This document shows, piece after piece, positions 1 to 8,447 of a stretch of DNA of 8,447 bases. The stretch lies in NCBI GenBank assembly GCA_937967285.1, contig CALBSU010000658.1, forward strand, positions 1 through 8,447, written 5' to 3'. Positions within the stretch are counted from its first letter, which is position 1. Every line of letters begins with the position of its first letter. The position numbers and the translations under genes were made by a program. The notes under the pieces are model-generated. The model ran no database searches. It was given only the letters and a program-made list of their open reading frames with translations, and was not told the origin of the DNA. The stretch comes from an uncultured Acidobacteriota bacterium. Lineage in GTDB: Bacteria; Acidobacteriota; Blastocatellia; RBC074.

Positions 1-2
1 TC

Positions 3-149
3 GTCGATTCGCCGCGTCCTCCGGCCAACAAAAAAAAGTATCTCGAGGTCGAGCGGGACATGAGAAAATTCGCTGCAGATATTAGAATCGATTTCGACGA
101 ACTGGATCTCCTGTTGTGGTCGAACAAAACCGGCGAGATACTGAAATGA
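3..149 (+). CDS. ogg: 3' end of N-glycosylase/DNA lyase (8-oxoguanine DNA glycosylase, Ogg2-like)
   Basis: Only the last 48 residues are in the window; the gene begins upstream. The reading frame is open from base 3 to a TGA at 147-149. The visible tail has a KKKYLEVERDMRKF segment followed by FDELDLLLWSNKTGEILK. From memory this closely follows the C-terminus of the small bacterial/archaeal Ogg2 glycosylases (Thermotoga and Methanocaldococcus type), which end in a YLxVE helix and an LDLxLWxxxTGxxxK motif. These enzymes excise 8-oxoguanine from DNA and nick the abasic site by beta-elimination. The catalytic Lys and Asp and the helix-hairpin-helix lie outside the window, so activity cannot be judged. 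The next gene starts about 70 bases downstream on the same strand. The family call rests on the tail alone. Confidence 0.62.
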   Translation, partial: VDSPRPPANKKKYLEVERDMRKFAADIRIDFDELDLLLWSNKTGEILK

Positions 150-200
150 TGAATGACGGGCGTGGCTGATCGTTTTGCGGATCGCCTGACAGGCATCTTC

Positions 201-210
201 AAGGATGAGG
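201..210 (+). promoter_or_regulatory. Ribosome binding site that sets the start of the TPR/aspartic protease gene
   Basis: AAGGATGAGG lies 8 bases before the ATG at 219. That ATG opens directly into a signal peptide, whereas the upstream in-frame ATG at 153 would add 22 residues ahead of it and has no comparable site. This supports 219 as the start. Confidence 0.6.
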
Positions 211-218
211 TAAATGTA

Positions 219-1838
<1,620 letters not shown>

Positions 1839-1841
1839 CGC

Positions 1842-2303
1842 ATGGTTCCCACCATCTATCTTGAAACATCGGTCATCGGCGCTTATCTCGACAAGGGAGA
1901 GTCGTTCCGGCGCGATCTGACCATCAGGTGGTGGGAGCATGAGCTGAAGAATTATCGCGTCTTCGTCTCGCAGCTCGTCGAACGCGAGCTGGAGCGGACG
2001 CGAGAGCCCTACAGAAGCAGCTATCTGGCGCTGATCGGCGGGATCGAGCAACTCGAGATCTCCGAGGAGGCGGCCATACTCGCGGAAGGCTACATCTCAC
2101 GGGGTATTTTTCAGCGCAAGTATCTGGGGGATGCCATGCACGTGGCGCTGGCATCCTTTTACAAGGTCGATTATCTCGTGACGTGGAACTTCGGACACCT
2201 CGCCAATGTTCATCGCCAGGCGAGGATCAGGCTCTTCAATACCGGAGCCGGCTTCTTCGTCCCCGAGATCGTAACGCCCGAATTTCTGGTCACAGAGGTG
2301 TGA
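1842..2303 (+). CDS. PIN-domain ribonuclease, VapC-like toxin
   Basis: A 153-residue PIN-domain protein. It opens with IYLETSVIGAY, the first acidic position being Glu8 (rather than the more usual Asp), as in the YLETS branch of PIN proteins. VERELERT supplies Glu47/Glu49, GDAMHVALA supplies Asp97, and VDYLVTWNFGHL supplies Asp110 and Asn116 near the fourth acidic position. These match the metal-binding cluster of Mg-dependent PIN ribonucleases, whose toxin members (VapC) cleave tRNA or rRNA. It starts 3 bases after the stop of the secreted protease gene with only a weak ribosome binding site, so translation may be coupled. A small likely antitoxin gene follows 13 bases later. The toxin-first order differs from classical vapBC but is usual, from memory, for this branch. 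A toxin role is inferred; PIN proteins can also be housekeeping nucleases. Confidence 0.82.
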   Translation: MVPTIYLETSVIGAYLDKGESFRRDLTIRWWEHELKNYRVFVSQLVERELERTREPYRSSYLALIGGIEQLEISEEAAILAEGYISRGIFQRKYLGDAMHVALASFYKVDYLVTWNFGHLANVHRQARIRLFNTGAGFFVPEIVTPEFLVTEV

Positions 2304-2316
2304 CCGCCGGAGTTGA

Positions 2317-3424
<1,108 letters not shown>

Positions 3425-3448
3425 ATGCTCTGACCTGGTTGCATTTCT

Positions 3449-3604
3449 CGACGCCAAGAAGCCAAGAGGGCCAAGATGGAATTAAGGATGGAATAGGTCG
3501 GGTTCCCTCCATCTCGCCACTCGAACATCGGTATAATCCGATGTATGAATGCCTGATTGAGTTCTAAATAAAGATTTCTTGGCCCTCTTGGTTTCTTGGC
3601 GTCG
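3449..3604. repeat. Inverted-arm repeat element, copy A (CCAAGA-unit arms)
   Basis: Left arm 3449-3476 and right arm 3577-3604 are reverse complements at 27 of 28 positions; the one difference is at 3461/3592. Each arm is three imperfect 8-9 base units ending in CCAAGA, beginning CGACGCCAAGA. The 100-base interior (3477-3576) has no convincing gene and contains a separate perfect hairpin. A related copy lies at 6037-6178 and shares the first 15 bases (3446-3460 with 6034-6048) and similar interior sequence next to the left arm. This looks like a dispersed, non-coding, MITE- or BIME-like intergenic repeat. It could also act as a hairpin terminator for the gene ending at 3424. Confidence 0.88.
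3525..3544. repeat. Perfect 7-bp hairpin with a TATAAT loop inside repeat copy A
   Basis: ACATCGG and CCGATGT flank the hexamer TATAAT. The loop equals the sigma-70 -10 consensus, but no good -35 hexamer lies 16-18 bases upstream on the + strand, so a promoter is not claimed. It may be a recognition site within the element. Confidence 0.6.
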
Positions 3605-3626
3605 AAAATCCGAAAATTCTTAGTAT
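3597..3626 (+). promoter_or_regulatory. Possible promoter of the amidohydrolase gene, -35 supplied by repeat copy A
   Basis: TTGGCG (3597-3602), part of the right repeat arm, is followed after 18 bases by TAGTAT (3621-3626). Each hexamer matches 4 of 6 consensus bases, and the start codon is 24 bases beyond the -10. Weak candidate based on pattern only. Confidence 0.25.
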
Positions 3627-3650
3627 TTAGAGTACGGAACTTGCTCGACA

Positions 3651-5024
3651 ATGCCGGTCATCTACACTGCCAACTGGGTCCTGCCGGTGACGGCTCCGCC
3701 GCTGCGCGACGGCGCGGTCCTGGTCGATGGTGAGCTGATCGCGGATATCGGCCCGGTCAGTGAAGTCCGGTCGCGCCATCCCGAGGCTCGGACTGTCGAT
3801 CTCGGCCGCTCGATCCTTCTCCCCGGGTTGATCAATGTTCACAGTCACCTCGAACTGACGGTTTTTCGCGGGTTGCTCGAAATCGGCCATTTTCAGAGCT
3901 GGATCAGGCGGCTGATCGAGATGAAGGCGGAATTCCTGACCGCCCGGGATCTGCTCGTCAGCTCGCTGGCGGGCTGTTGCGAGGCGCTCCGATCGGGGAT
4001 CACGACTACGGCTGACACCTCTGACGCGGCCGGGCCTCTCGAGGCGATGATTCGGAGCGGGATGCGCGGGATCGTTTATCAGGAGACATTCGGTCCGGAC
4101 CCATCGCAGGCCGCCGGAGCGATCGAGACGCTGAGGCGCAAGCTGGACGATCACGAGGAGAGGCTTGCGGCGGCACGAAGACCGTCGCGTTTGAGCGTCG
4201 GCGTCTCGCCGCACGCGCCATATTCGGTCTCGGCGGATCTCTACCGGCTGACCGTCGAGCTGGCGCGGGAGCGCGGGCTCGATATGGCGATCCATTCGGC
4301 GGAGTCGCTTGACGAGCAGCGTCTGCTGGCGGACGGGGGCGGGGCGTTCGGCGACTCACTGCGCCGGCGAGGCATACCGTTCGAGCCTCCCGGATGCTCG
4401 ACGGTCGAATACTTCGACCGCCTGGGAGTGCTCGATGTTGCGCCGCTGCTGATCCACTGCGTGAGGGCGAGCGGCGACGACATCGAGCTGATGGCTCGAC
4501 ACGGAGCCCGCGTCGCGCACTGCCCCAAATCCAACGCCAAATTCGGCCACGGCACGGCGCCTCTCGACCGATTTCTGAATGCGGGATTGAAGGTCGGACT
4601 CGGCACCGACAGCGCCGCCAGCAACAACGGCTGCGATCTGATCGAGGAGGCGCGCTTCGCCTCGCTCATTCATCGCGCTGCGCAACTCGACGCGGACCTC
4701 TGCCCGCCCGATCTGATGATCCGGATGATGACGATCGACGCCGCCCGCGCGCTCGGCCTCGACCAGATTACAGGCTCGCTCGAACCCGGCAAGCAGGCCG
4801 ACCTGACCGCCGTCCGCTGCGACCGCAATCCCGGCGATCCGGCTGCGACGCTCGTCTTCAGTTCCTCGGGACGCGACGTCGCGATGACGATGGTCGGAGG
4901 AGAGATCGTCTACGACGGCGAGCGCGTCCTGACGCTCGATCAGTCACTGATTGAAAAGGATTTCGATGAAGTCGGCCGCAGGCTGACCGGCCGATCACAG
5001 GGCGATCACGCCGTATCTTATTAA
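3651..5024 (+). CDS. Amidohydrolase of the TRZ/ATZ deaminase type (MTA/SAH or aminofutalosine deaminase-like)
   Basis: A 457-residue metal-dependent hydrolase with the TIM-barrel fold of the amidohydrolase superfamily; the flanking beta-sandwich is made from both ends (about 1-55 and 375-430). Expected catalytic residues are present. PGLINVHSHLELT gives metal ligands His64 and His66; VSPHAPYS has His188; IHSAES gives His215 (metal) and Glu218 (proton transfer); LLIHCVRAS gives His269; VAHCPKSN has His290; GLGTDSAASNN gives Asp320 (metal). This arrangement fits the branch that deaminates adenine- or guanine-type substrates. The HLELTVFRGL motif followed by a FxxWIRRLI segment recalls MTA/SAH deaminases and the aminofutalosine deaminases of the alternative menaquinone pathway; no mqn or SAM-cycle neighbour is here to decide. 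The start has only a weak GGA 12 bases upstream. Its last 30 bases overlap the convergent membrane-protein gene. Family sure, substrate unsure. Confidence 0.85.
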   Translation: MPVIYTANWVLPVTAPPLRDGAVLVDGELIADIGPVSEVRSRHPEARTVDLGRSILLPGLINVHSHLELTVFRGLLEIGHFQSWIRRLIEMKAEFLTARDLLVSSLAGCCEALRSGITTTADTSDAAGPLEAMIRSGMRGIVYQETFGPDPSQAAGAIETLRRKLDDHEERLAAARRPSRLSVGVSPHAPYSVSADLYRLTVELARERGLDMAIHSAESLDEQRLLADGGGAFGDSLRRRGIPFEPPGCSTVEYFDRLGVLDVAPLLIHCVRASGDDIELMARHGARVAHCPKSNAKFGHGTAPLDRFLNAGLKVGLGTDSAASNNGCDLIEEARFASLIHRAAQLDADLCPPDLMIRMMTIDAARALGLDQITGSLEPGKQADLTAVRCDRNPGDPAATLVFSSSGRDVAMTMVGGEIVYDGERVLTLDQSLIEKDFDEVGRRLTGRSQGDHAVSY

Positions 5025-5912
5025 TAGCAGCGAAAGCGTCCCGACCAGCAGCCAGAGGACGACTCCCAGAACCAGCGGCCTGACGCCGACCCGGCGCAGA
5101 GTCGCCTTCGAGATGCCGCTGCCGATCAGAAAAAGCGTCAGCGTCAGCCCGGTCCGCGCCAGCCGCGTCAGTACTGGATAGATCTCTGACGGCAGGTAAG
5201 TGTTGACGACCGCTGCAAGGCAGAAGAAGAGGATGAACCACGGCCACTGGATGCTGGCCTCGCGCTTCCTGACGGCAGCCGTGGCCAGGGTCAGCGGGAC
5301 GATCCACAGCGCGCGCGCCAGCTTGACCGTCGTTCCGACCGCCAGCGCTCCCATCCCGTATTTCGCAGCGGCTCCGACCACCGAACTGGTGTCGTGAATC
5401 GCCAGCGCCGACCAGAGCCCGAACTGCGGGCCGCTCAGCCCGTATGCCGCGCCGATCATCGGAAAGACCAGCAGCGCCACCGAATTCAGTATGAAGACCG
5501 TGCCCAGCGAGACCGACATCTCCTCGTCCTTCGCGCCTGCGACGGGCCCCACGGCCGCAATCGCGCTTCCGCCGCAGATCGCCGTCCCGACGGAGATCAG
5601 CAGAGCGCTCGTCGATTCGACCTTGAGCAGCCGGCCGAGCGCGATCCCCGCCAGCATCGTCCCGGCGATTCCGATCGCGGTGTAGACGAATCCGCTCATC
5701 CCCGCGCGGATCACGTCCTGCAGGTTCATGCCGAATCCCAGCCCGACCACGCAGACCTGGAGCAGCGTCTTCGAATACTTTTTCGTCTGTTGTGAGTATG
5801 GATGAGTGAAGAGCAGACCGAATCCCAGCCCGATCGCCAGCGCCAGCGGCGGCGATGCATACGGACTGCAGACGAAGATGAAACAGAGCAGGAATATTAT
5901 TCGGGCCAGCAT
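4995..5912 (-). CDS. YeiH-family putative sulfate exporter (conserved integral membrane protein)
   Basis: A 305-residue, strongly hydrophobic protein with about nine to ten membrane helices. It carries the hallmarks of the YeiH/Cons_hypoth698 family (PF03601): LQVCVVGLGFGMNL (51-64), GTAICGGSAIAA (109-120), AIHDTSSVVGAA (171-182), VKLARALWIVPL (196-207) and FLIGSGIS (261-268). Members are about 320-350 residues long, so this is slightly short, mostly at the N-terminus. Some relatives have been linked to sulfate export during taurine or sulfoacetate breakdown, but most are uncharacterised; nothing here indicates sulfonate metabolism. The ATG has no ribosome binding site. A TATACT box lies just 7 bases upstream, suggesting a leaderless message. 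An in-frame TGA five codons upstream limits the choice of start. The 3' end overlaps the convergent amidohydrolase gene by 30 bp. Confidence 0.88.
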   Translation of the reverse strand: MLARIIFLLCFIFVCSPYASPPLALAIGLGFGLLFTHPYSQQTKKYSKTLLQVCVVGLGFGMNLQDVIRAGMSGFVYTAIGIAGTMLAGIALGRLLKVESTSALLISVGTAICGGSAIAAVGPVAGAKDEEMSVSLGTVFILNSVALLVFPMIGAAYGLSGPQFGLWSALAIHDTSSVVGAAAKYGMGALAVGTTVKLARALWIVPLTLATAAVRKREASIQWPWFILFFCLAAVVNTYLPSEIYPVLTRLARTGLTLTLFLIGSGISKATLRRVGVRPLVLGVVLWLLVGTLSLLLIRYGVIAL

Positions 5913-5919
5913 GCGACGG

Positions 5920-5925
5920 AGTATA
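5920..5925 (-). promoter_or_regulatory. Candidate -10 box (TATACT) for the YeiH-family gene
   Basis: Read on the minus strand, TATACT sits 7 bases before the ATG, so transcription would begin at or next to the start codon. The -35 region (TTCCTT at 5943-5948) is poor and overlaps the terminator T-tract. Moderate to low support. Confidence 0.35.
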
Positions 5926-5946
5926 CGTCACTATCCCCGAATAAGG

Positions 5947-5975
5947 AAAAGCGCCGGGGAGATCTCCCAGGCGCC
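5947..5975 (-). terminator. Rho-independent terminator downstream of perR-dps
   Basis: On the minus strand, GCGCC and GGCGC (5970-5974 and 5951-5955) enclose the perfect palindrome GGGAGATCTCCC (5957-5968) with a single mismatch between the two stems, followed by TTTT (5947-5950). It would stop transcripts from dps, after reading through repeat copy B, before the YeiH-family gene. On the + strand the trailing tract is poorer. Confidence 0.65.
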
Positions 5976-6036
5976 GGAATTTAACAAAATTTGTAACTGT
6001 TCAGGCCTTGAGAAAAATAAATCAGACAGGAGATCT

Positions 6037-6178
6037 CGACGCCAAGAAACCAAGATAGCCAAGATGAATTGAGGAAGAAAGTGTTTCGGTAATCTTCTTT
6101 TCCACAAACAGGCCATCTGAGGATAAGTTCAGTATCCCTATCTGCAATCATCCTCTCTACCTTGGCCGTCTTGGCGTC
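6037..6178. repeat. Inverted-arm repeat element, copy B (CCAAGA-unit arms)
   Basis: The left arm 6037-6064 matches the left arm of copy A at 25 of 28 positions, and the matching sequence continues outward (TCT) and inward (TGAATTGAGGA against TGGAATTAAGGA). The right arm 6161-6178 is shorter: CTTGGCCGTCTTGGCGTC, two CCAAGA-type units instead of three. The interior is about 96 bases and diverges from copy A in its middle and right parts. It lies between dps and its likely terminator, so it should be transcribed on the minus strand and could fold as RNA. Confidence 0.82.
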
Positions 6179-6224
6179 AAAAATCTTTCCCTCATAAGGC
6201 TGAGAAGTTAAAAATTTTTCCACC

Positions 6225-6710
6225 TCAGGCCTGCAGATGGGCCTCCATAAACCAGAGACCCTTGTCGATGTCCCTCGAAACCCCTGTGAACAGATCCGCC
6301 GTATCCGCATCGCCCAGCTCGTCCGCCTTGTCGATCGCCGCGCGCGTCGATGCCCCGAGCTCGGCATAGCGACTGACCATCGCCTCCAGAACCTTGCCGC
6401 TCTCGACCACATCCGCCGGAAAATCGGTCAGCCTCGATGCCGCCGCGCTCATCCGCGCCGTCCCCATCGCCAGGCCTCCGAGCGCCGTCGCCCGCTCGGC
6501 TATCGTGTCGACATGCCCCAGCAGGCCCGCCGCCAACTGATCGAACAGCTCATGCAATGTGAAAAACTGCGACCCTTTCACGTTCCAGTGCGCCTGCTTT
6601 GTCTGACTGTAGAGATCGAACGTGTCCGCCAACTGCTGATTGAGCAGCGTGATGATCTGTTCCCTCGTCTCTCCGTCGATGTCTATGCTCGTCCTGTAAC
6701 TCTTGCTCAT
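6225..6710 (-). CDS. dps: Dps family ferritin-like DNA-protection protein
   Basis: A 161-residue Dps/mini-ferritin. Such proteins form 12-subunit shells that oxidise Fe(II) with hydrogen peroxide, store ferric iron and in some species bind DNA, protecting it from Fenton damage. The inter-subunit ferroxidase ligands are all present with canonical spacing: His41, His53, Asp57, Asp68 and Glu72, the same spacing as His51/His63/Asp67/Asp78/Glu82 in E. coli Dps. Trp42 of the AHWNVKG motif and the GHVDTIAER helix are also typical. The N-terminus is short and has few lysines, so DNA binding through a Lys-rich tail is doubtful. The ATG is preceded by an ideal AAGGAGG at 7 bases. The gene lies 36 bases downstream of perR on the same strand, so both are probably one PerR-controlled transcript. 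Confidence 0.94.
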   Translation of the reverse strand: MSKSYRTSIDIDGETREQIITLLNQQLADTFDLYSQTKQAHWNVKGSQFFTLHELFDQLAAGLLGHVDTIAERATALGGLAMGTARMSAAASRLTDFPADVVESGKVLEAMVSRYAELGASTRAAIDKADELGDADTADLFTGVSRDIDKGLWFMEAHLQA

Positions 6711-6717
6711 ATGATTG

Positions 6718-6724
6718 CCTCCTT
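6718..6724 (-). promoter_or_regulatory. Strong ribosome binding site of dps
   Basis: AAGGAGG on the minus strand, 7 bases before the dps ATG. It is the strongest Shine-Dalgarno in the window and contrasts with perR upstream, which has none, implying that Dps is made in much larger amounts from the shared message. Confidence 0.8.
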
Positions 6725-6746
6725 CGTTTATTGTTTATTTGACCTT

Positions 6747-7175
6747 CTAACTGCAGTCCCCGCACCGGCCGACGGCCTCGAGACGGAAATCCGCCACCTT
6801 GAATCCGCGCGGCAGGTCAAGCAACCGCTCCAGCTCCTCTGAACTCGCCGGCTCCAGGTCCCTGATCTCCCCGCATCCCCCGCAACGCGTGTGAAAATGA
6901 TGGTCCGTCCTGATGTCATACCTCGCCGCCGTCTCACCCGACGACATCTTCGAAACCGCTCCGCACCGGACCAGCGCTTCGAGGTTCTTGTAGACCGTCG
7001 CCAGCGATATCTTCGGCAACTCCGCCTTGACCGCCAGATAGACCTCCTCCGCCGTCGGATGACGCCCCGATCGCACAAGATAATCGTAAACAGCTGCTCG
7101 CTGCCGCGTGAAATGCGAACCGCTCGCTCCGAGCCTCTCTTTCAATCCCCTATTTTTCGCTTCTTCCATCTTCAT
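6747..7175 (-). CDS. perR: PerR-type peroxide-sensing repressor (Fur family)
   Basis: A 142-residue Fur-family regulator. Residues about 20-85 form the winged helix, with recognition helix SLATVYKNLEAL (57-68). The regulatory metal site matches Bacillus subtilis PerR with a constant offset of two: His39, Asp87, His93, His95 and Asp106 correspond to His37, Asp85, His91, His93 and Asp104. Asp106 (a Glu in Fur proteins) points to PerR. The structural zinc site is Cys98/Cys101 and Cys138/Cys141. PerR-Fe is inactivated when peroxide oxidises the two sensing histidines (here His39 and His93), releasing genes such as dps. The next gene, 36 bases downstream, is dps. A palindromic AT-rich box lies just upstream of the likely promoter, suggesting autoregulation. 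The ATG at 7175 lacks a ribosome binding site; an in-frame ATG two codons later is an alternative start. Confidence 0.9.
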   Translation of the reverse strand: MKMEEAKNRGLKERLGASGSHFTRQRAAVYDYLVRSGRHPTAEEVYLAVKAELPKISLATVYKNLEALVRCGAVSKMSSGETAARYDIRTDHHFHTRCGGCGEIRDLEPASSEELERLLDLPRGFKVADFRLEAVGRCGDCS

Positions 7176-7183
7176 CGCTTTTA

Positions 7184-7212
7184 ATCTTACATCATCTTAA
7201 AATGAAAATCAA
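7184..7212 (-). promoter_or_regulatory. Candidate perR-dps promoter
   Basis: On the minus strand, TTGATT (7207-7212) and TAAGAT (7184-7189) are separated by 17 bases. Each matches 4 of 6 bases of the sigma-70 consensus. The -10 is only 8 bases from the ATG, so the message would be leaderless or nearly so, consistent with the missing ribosome binding site. Confidence 0.45.
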
Positions 7213-7227
7213 GAATAATTATTGTTT
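7210..7227. promoter_or_regulatory. Putative PerR/Fur-type operator
   Basis: The perfect 10-base palindrome AATAATTATT (7214-7223) lies directly upstream of and touching the perR -35 box. The best 15-base alignments to the PerR box consensus TTATAATNATTATAA match 9 of 14 positions, including the full AATNATT core. It sits in the shared control region of perR and the divergent patatin gene, so it could affect both. Confidence 0.5.
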
Positions 7228-7334
7228 TTGATTTTTATACAGGGTAAGGAAATGTCGGAAGGATGTGGCGGATGGGGAAAGGAATCCGATATAGTTGAGG
7301 AGAAGCAAGAAAACCGATGGGCATGGAGGATGAG

Positions 7335-8447
<1,113 letters not shown>

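Larger units (their letters stand above)
5913..6224. other. 312-base gene-free gap between the YeiH-family gene and dps
   Basis: From left to right this gap holds the candidate -10 box of the YeiH-family gene, a minus-strand hairpin terminator (5947-5975), an AT-rich spacer (5976-6036) with no recognised site, repeat copy B (6037-6178), and an AT-rich tail (6179-6224) with an AAAAATTTTT palindrome next to the dps stop codon. No reading frame in it looks coding and no RNA gene was recognised. Confidence 0.7.

Noticed and set aside
153..218. Longer start for the TPR/aspartic protease gene
   Set aside because: The extra 22 residues would place a hydrophilic stretch before the signal peptide, and the better ribosome binding site precedes the ATG at 219.
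4858..5931. A 357-codon minus-strand frame overlapping the YeiH-family gene
   Set aside because: It is the same strand in another frame, with Arg/Gly/Asp-rich low-complexity sequence; the 305-residue frame has family motifs and membrane helices.
6209..6218. AAAAATTTTT palindrome after dps as a terminator or operator
   Set aside because: A pure A/T stem has no GC-rich hairpin; the better terminator is at 5947-5975. Short A/T palindromes are expected by chance in AT-rich gaps.
6237..6842. A 201-codon plus-strand frame opposite dps and perR
   Set aside because: It is an Arg-rich shadow crossing two well-supported genes, including the gap between them.

Overview
The window comes from a GC-rich bacterial chromosome with short, repeat-bearing intergenic gaps. 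Gene content includes a secreted TPR/aspartic protease, a VapC-like PIN pair, a TRZ/ATZ-type deaminase, a YeiH-family transporter, PerR plus Dps, and a patatin lipase. Together with the GC-rich codon use, this would fit an Acidobacteriota-like soil or sediment bacterium. That taxonomic guess is weak, because no rRNA or other marker gene is present.

Left part (1-2640), all on the + strand: the 3' end of an Ogg-type 8-oxoguanine DNA glycosylase; an exported protein with an N-terminal TPR region and two retropepsin-like DTGA lobes; 3 bases later a PIN-domain toxin, followed by a small putative antitoxin. The antitoxin stop codon lies inside a heptamer repeat array (GTAGAAA on the left, TTTCTAC on the right) that forms a 23-bp perfect inverted repeat.

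Middle (2642-5912): a hypothetical protein of 260 residues; a repeat element with about 28-bp inverted arms built from CCAAGA units; an amidohydrolase of the nucleoside/nucleobase deaminase type; and, convergent with it and overlapping its 3' end by 30 bp, a YeiH-family membrane protein.

Right part (5913-8447): a minus-strand terminator; a second copy of the CCAAGA-armed element; a minus-strand perR-dps operon with all sensing and ferroxidase residues intact; an AT-rich control region holding a likely PerR operator; and a divergent patatin-like phospholipase gene that runs off the window end.

The best-supported functional unit is perR-dps, a peroxide-sensing repressor with its iron-storing DNA-protection target. 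The least explained elements are the heptamer inverted array, the two-copy inverted-arm repeat family, the two-lobed secreted protease next to a toxin-antitoxin pair, and the hypothetical protein at 2642-3424.
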